A stretch of 19,327 nucleotides of DNA from Paracamarosporium sp. OC-R06-R3 (Eukaryota > Ascomycota > Dothideomycetes > Pleosporales > Didymosphaeriaceae): NCBI GenBank assembly GCA_019828545.1, contig JACVRA010000702.1, positions 1 through 19,327 on the forward strand, in the 5' to 3' direction. The position numbers and the translations under genes were made by a program. This document shows, one piece after another, positions 8,940 to 18,689 of this stretch. How positions within the stretch are numbered: the first letter of the stretch is position 1; every line of letters begins with the position of its first letter. The notes beneath the pieces were generated by a model. The model worked only from the letters and a program-made list of their open reading frames with translations, was not told the DNA's origin and did not search any database.

Positions 8940-9829
8940 CGCTCTAGAATAAGTTTAATATACTTAATTAGTTAATAAACTATAGTTAAAATAGTATTAT
9001 ACTTAATTCTAGTTATAAAATTTATAAATATTAGTAGTTTTATAATAAAATTTATTACTATATCTTTCTATAGTACTATTAGTATTTTAATTACTTATAG
9101 TTTTTTATATTTAAGATATATTATATATTTATTTTTCTAGTATTCTATATATTTTTTAATATATTATATAATTGCTTTTTTAATTCCTTTAAAGTTGTAG
9201 TTTCTTTAAATAAGTTTTATTATTTTTTTAATTTCTAAGTATTTATAAAGTAGGTTATTATAGTATTATTATATAAGCTTTATTTATACTTTTTTTAGTA
9301 CTTAATATATAATTATTAAAAAGTAGTTAAGTTTTACTATAAGTTTTAGTAATTTATCTTTTACTTTTCTTAGTATTATAAAGTATATTTTTATTTTTTT
9401 TCTTATTAGATTACTGTGTTAACTAAGTACGTTAGCTTATCTATTTTCTTTTCTTATAATATAAAATATTTTAAACTTATATTATTTTATAGTTTATAAC
9501 TATTATTATTATTATAGTATAAGTTCTCTTATTATTATAAATTATAAGAGGTTTTTATAGTCTATATAGATCTTTAGTGTTAAGTAGCTAAGTATATATA
9601 TTCTTTAGTACTTTAATACTTTTATAATTATATATAACTCTTTATTATATATATTATATCTTATTTCTATATCTATAAACTTGTATAAGTAGTAAGTAAT
9701 AAAGTGCTATTTATTATTTCTTTTTTATTTTATATAAGTGTCTAGTGCTAAGTTACTAGTATTTATTTTAAATTGTACTAGTTTATTATTTTTAAAGTAT
9801 ACTAAGACTAGTTCTAGAGTGTATACTAT

Positions 9830-10330
9830 TTTAAGTATTTAAAATAATATTCTATAGTTATTTATTTATTTAAAAAGTACATTCTTTCTTATTAAATTAG
9901 TTAGTAGAATTGTAATTTTTGTATAGTTTTATATAAACTATTAGTTAAATCTATAAAATCTTAAAAACTCTTAAATATTTTTAGCTATTTTTAGTATTAG
10001 CTAGTTTTTAATATAATTAACTTTGCTTAGTACTATCTTAATTCTTTTAATACTAATAATATATTCTAGAAATTTTAGTTTCTTAATATAAAGTTAATAT
10101 TTCTTTAGTTTAATTTTTAACTAGGCTTTATTTAGGGCTTTTAGTACTGTCTATATATATATAGTATAATTAAATTTATTTTTAAAGTAAATAAGTATAT
10201 TATTTATATATATAATAATAAATATATTTAGATAGTTATATAATATATTATTAACTAGTGCTTAAAAGATTACTAGTATATTAATAAGTCTAAAAGGTAT
10301 AACTTTATATTTAAATAGTTTATATTTTAT
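9830..10330 (-). pseudogene. gypsy reverse-transcriptase palm and connection, RIP-mutated
   Basis: The minus strand reads FKYKVIPFRLINI, ALVNNIL, then IFIIIYINNILIY, where YINN at 10199-10210 stands for the catalytic YLDD. Then come FLEYIISIKRIKI (gypsy FLGYIIS), EFLRFYRF (EFLGFANFYRRF) and TILLTNLIRKN (TPLTNLTRKD). About 165 codons stay in one frame with several TAA and TAG stops. Both catalytic Asp codons have become Asn, so the enzyme is dead. The alignment is strong enough to assign Ty3/gypsy rather than copia or LINE. Confidence 0.88.
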
Positions 10331-12249
10331 TTAAAATACTATTTTCTATTTATTACTTTTTTTTATTTTTATAAGGTAGTAGCTATTCCTTAAGTTTATT
10401 ATTATAAAGACTTTTACTTATATAAGTCTATTTTATAGCTCTACTATATTTAGTAGTAAGTATTAGTTCTTAATTATTATATTATTAAGTTATTAGTAAT
10501 TTACGTATAGCTATAGTTATTTATTTTTTTTTAATATAAATATAAATAGGCTTACTACTAGTAACTTTAAAGGTTATATATATCTTTTTTTTAAGTTAAT
10601 CTTAATAAATTCTTTTTTTTACTAAAGTTTCTTTTTAGATTTACTATATAGTAGTCTAAATAGTAGTATTTTTTCTTTTTTTAAATTAATTATATAATTT
10701 TAAAGTTAATATTTTAGTAAGTTTACTTTTTCTTTTTATTTTATAAATATATATTTCTATTAGTAGTATTCTTGTAGTATTTTATAAAGTATACTATTAT
10801 CTATTTTTTTATACTTTATAACTTAGTAGTTTCTACTAGTATCTATTAAAGGTTTACTTAGTTTTTTAACTATATTAAGTTATAGTATTATATTATTAAT
10901 AACTTTCTTATCTACTATTTCTTTTTTAGAATACGTAAGTATTGCTTATAGTATATAGCTACAGCATTTAAAGAATATCTTCTTCTTAGCCTAGTTAATA
11001 TTTAGGTTGTATTTTTATAGCTAAAGTAGTTTTAAGATAACTTTATATTATAATTTTTTTAATACGTCTAGAATAATTTCTTTTATATATTCTTAAATAA
11101 TTATTATTATTATAACCTTTTAAGTAATATAAGGCATCTATAGTATTAGAGTTCTATTTATAATATAAAGTATATAAGGTTTTTATTTATTTAGTATAAT
11201 AAGTTCTACTTTTTTTACTATTTAGTATAATATAAAGTTTCTCTCTACTTTTAAATTTACTAAAGCTTTTATTTATATTTTCTTAAGCTATATTAGTAGC
11301 TTAATTTATATTACTATTATTAATAATTTATTTAGTTTAATAAAAGCTTTTTTTTATTAAAGTTTAAGTTTAAAAAAGATATTTCTTTATATAGTTCTAG
11401 TATAAGATAAGAGTTTTCTACTACCTTTTTCTTATAATACTAATACTTTTCTTTTTTAAATTTATACTTTCTTTTAACTTCTAAATGTTGTAGGTATTCT
11501 AGGTTTAAGTAGGTATACTATAAGTCTTAATTATATATATTATTAAGTATTATCTTTACTATAATAATTTATTTATCTATAAGGTTTAAAAAAAATATTA
11601 ATTTTTATTTATTTTATAAGTATTTATTATATATTATAATAAGATAATTAAACTAAGCCTAATAGTAGTAAAGCTTTTATTATAATTTAAAGTTAAGTTT
11701 TTTCTTTCTTTAATAGTATATTATATATTAATTATACTTATAGTATCTAGTGTATAATTTTAAGTACTTTAAATTTTAGTAGTCTAAGTTATATTATAGT
11801 TAGTAAGTAGAGTTCTTATTATAGTATACTATCTTATTATTTTTATTTTAATTATAATAGATGTCTACCTATATTCTATTAGCTAATAAGGTATATATAG
11901 CTTATTACTTATAATAAGTACTATTAAAGTATAAAATATTATTAACTAAGGCATTTTTATCTTTAGGTTACTAAGGTTCCTTAAGGTAGTTCTATATATT
12001 AATTATTAAAGCAGTTTCCTTTCCCTTTGCGTTTAAATATAGTATAAGTACTTATAGTAAAATATTTTTTTTATTTTCTTTTTTAATAGTTACTACTAAT
12101 CCTTTTAGTACAAAGTATATTATAATTTCTTATAGTTTATTATCTTTAGCTTTAGTTAATACAACTTTTTACTCTTTTCTTTATTCTTCCTTTTGTTTCT
12201 TAAAGGTGTCTAATATATTTAACTATCTAATAACTTTATTCTTAAATTT

Positions 12250-12291
12250 ATAGTTCTTAGCTATATATCCTAGCTTATAATATATAAAATA
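12250..12291 (-). pseudogene. Gag CCHC zinc knuckle with all four ligands changed to Tyr
   Basis: The 14 codons read YFIYYKLGYIAKNY. Spacing matches C-x2-C-x4-H-x4-C exactly, with Tyr at every ligand position. TGC or TGT to TAC or TAT, and CAC to TAC, are the RIP products of these codons. The neighbours K-L-G and I-A-K-N are as in retroelement knuckles, so this marks the Gag end of the gypsy relic. Confidence 0.8.
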
Positions 12292-13260
12292 AGTGTAAAT
12301 TTTTTATTCTATAATAGTCTTTTATATAGACGTACCCTTGCTATACTTATTCTTAAGAGCTAAAGTAATATTACTAAGTCTAGTAACTTAGTTAAATAGT
12401 TCTTTAATATTTTATATATTTTCTCTTTATCTTTTTATTAAAATATTAAGCTAGCTATAATAAATACCTTTTATAGATTAGTATCTATAGTTAGTCTTTA
12501 AGGTATAAAGTAGTAGTTATAAGGCCTAATAGTTACTTTTAAATACTAGTTTTATATTCTTTACTTCTTTTAAGTTATAGCATAAGTTTTGTTTTAAGTT
12601 ATACTATTTTAAATTAATTTAGATAGCTTTATTTATAAGTTTCTAAAGTATATCTGTAGTAGCACTACTATAAAGAAGTTCTTACTTAATAAATCTCTTA
12701 AGACTTTAGTAAAAATATAATATTAAAGATACTTAGTTCTAAGTAGTTTAATTTATATTTTTTTTAAATTTAGCTACGTACTTAGCTACTAAGCAGACTT
12801 ACTTAATATTCTAAATAGCTTTTTTAGTAATTTATATTATATTAACTATTTTAAAATATATTTTAAGCTTATTATAGAAGTAATTATAGTCTTTTATTAT
12901 TTAATTAGTAGTATTATCCTTATTATTTTCTTTAGTAAAGTATTAGTTAATATAAAGTTAAATTTATTTAAGTATATTACTTTATATATATATAGCTATA
13001 AAAAGGGTTTTATCTTTATTCTTTTAATCTTAGCTTAAGAAGTAGAAGTATATATTAAGTTATAAAACCTAGATCTTTATATATTTGTAGTTACTATAGT
13101 ATAGGTAAAGTTTAACTATAGAGTTTTAGTAATCCCTAACTATAGTAATATTATTACTCTTAAAAGTGTTAATAGATATAGTTAAAAGGTTACTAGTACT
13201 TATATTAAAAGTGTTTAAGATATTAAAGCCCTAAAGTTAGCTAGACATAAAGAGGCAAGC

Positions 13261-16231
13261 AAAGTTAATTCTTAAGCAAGAGTACTTAGTATAAAGAGAA
13301 ATAATATTAAATTATAAAGTATAAAATAATAAAAGTTATTAAAGAAATCTAAATAATAAATTACTAATAAGTTGTTACTATATAAAATAGGTTAAATATA
13401 AGAATTAAAGGTAATTCTTATAAGACTATATATATTAGGTAATAGACTTAATAGATGTCTACTAAGTTTATTAGTTATATAACTTAATATACACCGGCCC
13501 TTATAAGTTTTACTAGTAGTATTAAGTATAGCTTTTTACTTATATATAAGGTTTAAGTTAACTTTAACTATAAATCCTAATACTAAGATTATATTATTTA
13601 GTCTACTTATCTCTTAGTTACACTTTGCTAATACTTTATTAACTTATATATATATAAAGTTTACCTTATATAGCTTTACTACTATTACTTAGTATAGCTA
13701 TACTTTTTTTTAATTTACTATTTTAGATACTATAGTAAAATACTTGCTTTTATATTTATATATAAATAAATACTAATAAGAAACTTTTTTTTATTAAGGT
13801 ATATTTACTATAGCAGCTTTAAGTTGGCGTCCTAAAGCGCGTTTATACTTAATATAATAGTTATAAAAATGTTTTACTAGTACTCTTAATAATCTATAAG
13901 TATATATATAGTTTAAATATAACAGGCCCTACTATATAAGTAAGTATAGTAAGGTAAGCTGTCTAGTAAATAGTAATTAAAAGTAAGCTAAGTTTAAATT
14001 AACTAAAGACTTAAGTATAAGCTTTTTAACTAGTTACATTTATATATTTTTAGAAGATATAAGAAATAGATGCTTAGTATATAAGTAAGTAATATAACTT
14101 AAATAGTACTTAAGCCTAATACCTATACTATATAAAATATATATTTATATTTAATAGTTTATAAGGTAGTAAAAAAGGTCTATTTTAATATAGTAGTAGA
14201 TATTTATAGATTAAATATAATAAGCTACTAAGTATAAATATATATATAAGAAACGGCGCTTAATACTAATAGTTATAAAGAAAATAGCTAGACTATAATT
14301 TCCTTTTAAATTATTACGTACCCTTACTACTATGTTCTTATAAAAAGCCTTATTAGTAGAGGAGAAATAAAATAAAATTTAGTAGTAATAATATTTATAA
14401 AGTAATTTAACTATATTTAGGATAGTTTCTACTAGTTATAGTAATTAGTACTTAAACTTATAGCTGTCCTAAAAGTAAATAAAGCTCTTATAGTATTTTA
14501 GTAAAGTAAAGTATAAACTAAATAAAAAGTAAAACATTACTAATTAGTAACTAAAAAACTATAATTAAGGTTAAGTATATTTATAATTAATACTTTAGAG
14601 GCATTCCTCTATTATATATACCTTAAAGTAAACGCGTAATATTCTTAAAGAATAAGTATATAGAGTAAACATTAGCACAATAGTAATACTCTTAATAATA
14701 CTTAGCTACTTTTATATACTTTTTATATATATATCTTTAAAAGTTCTATAGCTACTTAGTAAGCCTATAGGCAGTTTACTTAGTAGGTAAAATAGAGAAA
14801 TTACTTACCTAAACTCTTAATTACGTTAAAGGCAATAAATGCATAGTGTATAGACTAGACATATTACTTAAATAAGTATATAGTAAAGACGACACTATAA
14901 CTAGTAACTCTAGTTTAGTTAATAAAAGACTATTATTACTATTAAATAGATATAGTAAGTAAAGTGTACTATAATTATATAGTAAGTATAGTAGTAAAAA
15001 GTTACTTTTACTTAAAGTTAACTATACTAATAGTAGTATATTACTACTCCTAAATAGTAACCTAAATATAGATTTTACTTATAATAGTAGTATATTATGC
15101 TAGGCTAAAAATATTTTACTTTAGCTACTTAATTAAGCTAAAGAGTTACTATACTAGCTAAGTATTTAAGGGCTATTTAAATACTTTATAGAAATATTAG
15201 TAGCTTTTATTAAACTAGGTATTACTATTTAGCTAATACTATATATATTCTTAATAGAGGACTCTATAGCAATTACTAAAAATAATTACTATAGTAAGCT
15301 ATTTTTAATAATTTTATTTTAGCCTACTATAGTACTACTATTTATTTTTTTAACTAGTACTACTATATTTCCTATCTACTCTAGACCTACGCTTATATAT
15401 ACTTATATAATATTAGCCTAGTCCTTAATTTATTATAGTATACGTTATTTATACTTAATAAAATTATTTACTTCTTATTTATTACTTACTTAAAGTTAGC
15501 TAATAACTACTATAACTTTAATCTTGTCTATTAGTAATAGTATAGAAGAGAATAGTTACTAGTATATATCTTTACTTTTAAGTAACTTATTTAACTTAGT
15601 AAGAAAATTAGGAGAAATAAAGATATTAGTACTAATATAAAGGCTAATGTCTAATTAAGTTATAAGTAGTATATCTAGTAGTAATAGTTTAAAGTAAATA
15701 AAGTTAAAGTAACTTTTATACTAAAAAGAATAGCCTTTTCTATATAGATATTCTTTATAGTTATATTTTTATTTTACTTTAGTTTTTTATTTAGTAGTAA
15801 AGTACTTCTTTAGTTTTTTTCCTAGTATATTATAAGCTAAATAGTTAACGTTATTAGTAAATATAAACTAAAGACTAAAGATTTAAAAAGAAACTTCTTT
15901 TAAGTTAACATATTTAGGAAATAACTTTTATTAGGTTAGTACCTTTACTTAGTACGCCTTATTAAAATTAGACTTTACTTAATAGCTATACTACTTTTAA
16001 TATAAATAACTCTATAACTACACCCTTAATAAAAAATTAAAAGAGTATAATTAAACTAAATACTTCTTCTCTATATATTAGCGCTTTAAAATAAAATTTT
16101 TATTTATTAAAATCTTTTAACCTTACTCTACTATTCTACTTTTATAGCTTAACTCTTTTCTTTATTAAATACTTTTTTATTACTAAAGCCTTAATAGCCT
16201 TACTATAAATAAACTTTACTACTTTAATATA
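13261..16231. other. AT-rich RIP zone, no assignable element
   Basis: About 3 kb of AT-dominated sequence with few CA or TG dinucleotides and stops in every frame. I looked for reverse-transcriptase, transposase and integrase words on both strands in parts of it and recognised none. Upstream Gag and a 5' LTR of the gypsy relic could lie at its left end. The rest is probably one or more older transposons beyond recognition by eye. Confidence 0.5.
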
Positions 16232-16309
16232 GATTAGACTAAGTACGTAGTATACCTTATTAATAGTATAAATTAAACTAAATACATAGTATACTTTATT
16301 AATACTTAG
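16232..16309. repeat. 39-bp tandem duplication with RIP-type differences
   Basis: Two adjacent copies, 16232-16270 and 16271-16309, share gtatac and ttattaata words at constant offset. The second copy differs mostly by G-to-A and C-to-T (agtacgtag against aatacatag; ccttat against ctttat), so the duplication predates at least part of the mutation process. Confidence 0.7.
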
Positions 16310-16431
16310 CTAATAAAAAGTTAACTATATCTTTAATAGTAATAAGCTAAGGCAGAAATTTTTATATATTTAAATTAAGTATATATTAAATAATTACTTA
16401 CTTTTTATTATAGGGCTATTAAATAAGCTGC

Positions 16432-16680
16432 TGTTATAGAGTAACCTTAAAGGCTAAAAAGCTATAGGGGCTAAAGAGCTATAGGGGCTAGAGAGCTATA
16501 GAGGCTAAAAAGCTACAGAGGCTAGAGAGCTATAGAGGCTAAAGAGCTATAAAGAGTACACAGGTATATATATACAAAAGCTATATAAAAGTAAAACTTT
16601 TATATTTTAGTCTTTTATTTACGCGTAGTATAGTATAGTAGTTAAGTATATATATAAGCTTTTATATAGCCCCTATAACA
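16432..16680. mobile_element. possible solo LTR or TIR element
   Basis: The interval begins TGTTATAG and ends CTATAACA, a perfect 8-bp inverted terminus with the TG...CA ends of LTRs. Inside are the 17-bp minisatellite, a TATA-like tatataaaag and a perfect hairpin (tataaaag, 5-base loop, cttttata) near 16585. The flanking five bases (gctgc and cttct) do not match, so there is no target-site duplication; it may be one LTR of a rearranged element or a chance pairing. Confidence 0.35.
16452..16553. repeat. 17-bp minisatellite, six units
   Basis: Six exact-length units of consensus ggctaaagagctatagg follow each other without gaps. Units differ almost only by A/G exchanges at three positions (and one acag), which would be RIP-type transitions on the opposite strand. 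The array is GC-richer than its surroundings. It lies inside the possible solo LTR at 16432-16680. Confidence 0.9.
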
Positions 16681-17296
16681 CTTCTTTATTTTTAAAAGAT
16701 TTATTAAGTTAGGTATATAATTAGGTTAAAATATTAAATAGACTTTAGTTAGTTAAGTATTAAATACTATAAACTAATATAAAATTTATATAGTGTATAT
16801 AGTATATAGAGTAAAAAAGTAAAACTTTAAAACTAATTATATATTATCCTATTTTCTTAATTATATAAAATTAAAATAATTTTATATTTAGCCTCTATAT
16901 ATAGCTATTATATAGCTTGGCCATAAAGCTTAGCTATATAACTTAAATATAGTAATTAAATATCCTTATTTAATATATACTATATATAAATATAAAAGGT
17001 TATTTTAGTGTATTAATTACTAATTAATCTTTAAAAGACGTTATAAATAGCTATAGCACGTTTTTAAGAAAGCATTACGTTTTATTTTATAGCCTAAAGT
17101 ATAAGCTATAGTTAAGCTTCTTTTAATATTAGTAGCTATATTAATAGTTAAAATATTACATTATACTATAGGTAATAATACGTTTTAATAAAAGCTTAAT
17201 ATTATAAGCCACTTACTTATATAAACTACTTACTTATAAAGTACGTTAGTTATATATCTACTTATATAAAGCCCTTAAGTTAAAGTTTTATTAATA
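16681..17296. other. AT-rich RIP zone without recognisable features
   Basis: AT-rich sequence with stops in all frames. Repeated words such as acttacttataaa occur at 17210-17245. I see no gene, RNA or transposon here. Its right end supplies the TTATT target of the LTR element that starts at 17302. Confidence 0.5.
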
Positions 17297-17301
17297 TTAT
17301 T
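17297..17301. repeat. 5-bp target-site duplication, left copy (TTATT)
   Basis: TTATT stands directly before the TG of the left LTR and is repeated exactly at 17862-17866 directly after the CA of the right LTR. Five base pairs is the size typical of Ty3/gypsy integrases and shows that the element is a complete insertion. Confidence 0.9.
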
Positions 17302-17353
17302 TGTAACGAGGCGAGGACGTGGCGGTACACGTGGCTCCCTAAACACGGATCCT

Positions 17354-17361
17354 TATATATA
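17354..17361 (+). promoter_or_regulatory. TATA box of the left LTR
   Basis: tatatata stands 29-30 bases upstream of the segment (17383-17395) that is complementary to the primer-binding site. That distance fits a transcription start right at the primer sequence, as self-priming requires. The same box is present in the right LTR. Confidence 0.55.
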
Positions 17362-17370
17362 TTATACTAT

Positions 17371-17400
17371 ACGAGAAATACTTGGCTTAAGTATTCTCGT
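17371..17400 (+). other. LTR hairpin
   Basis: acgagaaatactt and aagtattctcgt pair over 12 bp with one bulged A and a 5-base ggctt loop. The same hairpin recurs at 17760-17789 in the right LTR. It overlaps the proposed primer segment, so the RNA could switch between this stem and pairing with the primer-binding site. Confidence 0.7.
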
Positions 17401-17473
17401 GCGTACCTTTTGGTGCAGGTAAGGGAAGCTACATAGTATTGGTTTCAAAGGCAGGGCGCCTACCTTATTACAT

Positions 17474-17486
17474 AATACTTAAGCCA
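17474..17486 (+). other. self-complementary primer-binding site
   Basis: aatacttaagcca, starting one base after the left LTR, is the exact reverse complement of tggcttaagtatt at 17383-17395 inside the LTR (13 of 13). It does not start with TGG as a tRNA-primed site would. Tf1 and other sushi-group elements prime reverse transcription with the 5' end of their own RNA by such pairing. Confidence 0.7.
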
Positions 17487-17678
17487 CCCTAAGGTTGAGA
17501 GTTCGATTCACGACGGGGTCGTAAATCCTCTGGCTTAAATTATAGGCTTATATAAGGCTAGGGCCTATAAGGCGCCGGAAGGGCGGCCGGCATAGGGCTA
17601 GATTATAGGAAGCTATTATAATTGGGGTAGAGCGGATATATATTCCCGGCCTTACGTCTTGAGGGCCAAGACGGTAAT

Positions 17679-17690
17679 GGGGGGGGATAG
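17679..17690 (+). other. polypurine tract
   Basis: Eight G followed by atag lie directly before the right LTR at 17691. This is the expected position and composition of the plus-strand primer for LTR retrotransposon replication. Confidence 0.85.
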
Positions 17691-17861
17691 TGTAACGAGG
17701 CGAGGACGTGGCGGTACACGTGGCTCCCTGAACACGGATCCTTATATATATTATACTATACGAGAAATACTTGGCTTAAGTATTCTCGTGCGTACCTTTT
17801 GGTGCAGGTAAGGGAAGCCACATAGTATTGGTTTCAAAGGCAGGGCGCCTACCTTATTACA
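17691..17861 (+). repeat. right LTR of the TRIM element
   Basis: 171 bp, same ends as the left LTR, and it keeps the unmutated G and C at the two variable sites. It is followed directly by the TTATT target duplication (17862-17866). Confidence 0.95.
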
Positions 17862-17866
17862 TTATT
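17862..17866. repeat. 5-bp target-site duplication, right copy (TTATT)
   Basis: This is an exact copy of 17297-17301, adjoining the terminal CA of the right LTR. Confidence 0.9.
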
Positions 17867-18689
17867 AGTGCTATTTATTACTTTTATAATAGTAGTAAAA
17901 GTTAAAAAAGTTATAAATAGTATAGTGCTAGCTGTAATTGTTATAAAACATTAATAAAAAATAGCGTTACTTATAAACTTTATAATATACATCTATCTCT
18001 TATAAAACACCTATTATATTAAAATAATTTCTTAGTATATTAACTTTAGGGCCTAATAAAGCCTACTATCTTAATTACTTAAGAGTAAAACTCTATAATA
18101 AAGGATTTTAATATCTTCTCTATTAATCTAATCTAAGCTGTTATGAAAATATAATTATTAATAAATCTTCTGCCCTTTACAACAAAGGTATACCTTTTTA
18201 GGCAAAATTAATTATAATAAGCTATAGGGCTAATATTATATAACTAAAGGTTTTTTTATAGCTAGACCCTTTCTCTACTATTCTAAGAACCTAGTTTCTG
18301 TATATAAGGTTAATCTTGGCAATAAGGCTATAGCTAGTGCACAACTTATATAAATTACTACCTCTAGTTAATACTTTAGACTTAAAGGAGCTAATTGGGC
18401 ACTTTATATATTACAACGTTTATAGACTTACTGCGCAAGTAAGTTAGTCTATAAACAGTTACTTTATTCTACTAAGCAAGTAATAATTAAACCTTCTTAA
18501 GCTGCCAGCCCTGCGTGCCGGAATAAAGACCACGTGTCTGGCAAAGGCTATTTATAGTAAAAGCTTAGCGCTACTAATAAAGACTATAGACAACCTACAT
18601 GCACCAGACAGGCTCTAAATCAGACTTTATTATCACGGCCTACAAATGTTGACACAGCTTTTACTTATATAATTTATATTTATAGGTAC
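17867..18689. other. AT-rich intergenic stretch, 3' flank of the TPR gene
   Basis: Up to about 18480 the sequence is AT-rich with stops in all frames and no recognisable gene. From 18490 GC content rises (ctgccagccctgcgtgccgg) toward the TPR gene. On the minus strand an AATAAA (18626-18631) lies about 60 bases past the stop codon of that gene and could be its polyadenylation signal. Confidence 0.5.
18418..18456. repeat. inverted repeat, 10-bp arms
   Basis: gtttatagac (18418-18427) and gtctataaac (18447-18456) are perfect inverted arms. Inside, acttact and agtaagt form a nested 7-bp pair around gcgca. The structure could be a transposon scar or an RNA hairpin; no target duplication or coding frame is attached to it. 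Confidence 0.6.

Larger units (their letters stand above)
8940..13260 (-). mobile_element. Ty3/gypsy LTR retrotransposon relic, heavily RIP-mutated
   Basis: Read on the minus strand, the AT-rich DNA still spells the gypsy polyprotein in order: a CCHC-type Gag knuckle at 12250-12291, the reverse-transcriptase palm at about 10330-9830, RNase H around 9740-9760 (the DAS region reading TSNLALD), and the RNase H to integrase linker near 9418-9455 (aligning with the ADALSRR motif). Cys, His, Asp and Gln codons are consistently replaced by Tyr, Asn or stops, as C-to-T on both strands predicts. The integrase should follow but runs out at the composition border near 8940, so the 3' end and its LTR seem lost or unreadable. 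The upstream limit is only estimated from expected Gag size. No LTR pair was found. Confidence 0.8.
17302..17472 (+). repeat. left LTR of the TRIM element
   Basis: 171 bp, TGTAA...TTACA. It matches the right LTR except for an A (right copy G) in ggctccctaaac and a T (right copy C) in gggaagctacat. Both are transitions expected from CpA to TpA mutation on one strand. Confidence 0.95.
17302..17861 (+). mobile_element. 560-bp non-autonomous LTR retrotransposon (TRIM) with self-priming signature
   Basis: Two 171-bp direct repeats, each starting TGTAACGAGG and ending CCTTATTACA, flank a 218-bp interior. TG...CA ends, the TTATT target duplication, a G-rich polypurine tract just before the right LTR and a primer-binding site one base after the left LTR give all hallmarks of an LTR retrotransposon. 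The interior has no meaningful open frame, so Gag and Pol must come from an autonomous relative; the 5-bp duplication and self-priming point to a Tf1/sushi-type Ty3/gypsy element. The LTRs differ at just two sites, both CA-to-TA type in the left copy. Unlike everything around it, the element is GC-rich and hardly decayed, so it is young or too short to be a RIP target. Confidence 0.92.

Noticed and set aside
13261..16231. A second retrotransposon or DNA transposon on the plus strand
   Set aside because: I translated parts of both strands and found no convincing reverse transcriptase, transposase or integrase words, so I left it unassigned.
17473..17530. A functional tRNA gene
   Set aside because: Only a T-arm-like word is present; the flanking stem does not pair, and no acceptor, D or anticodon arms were found.
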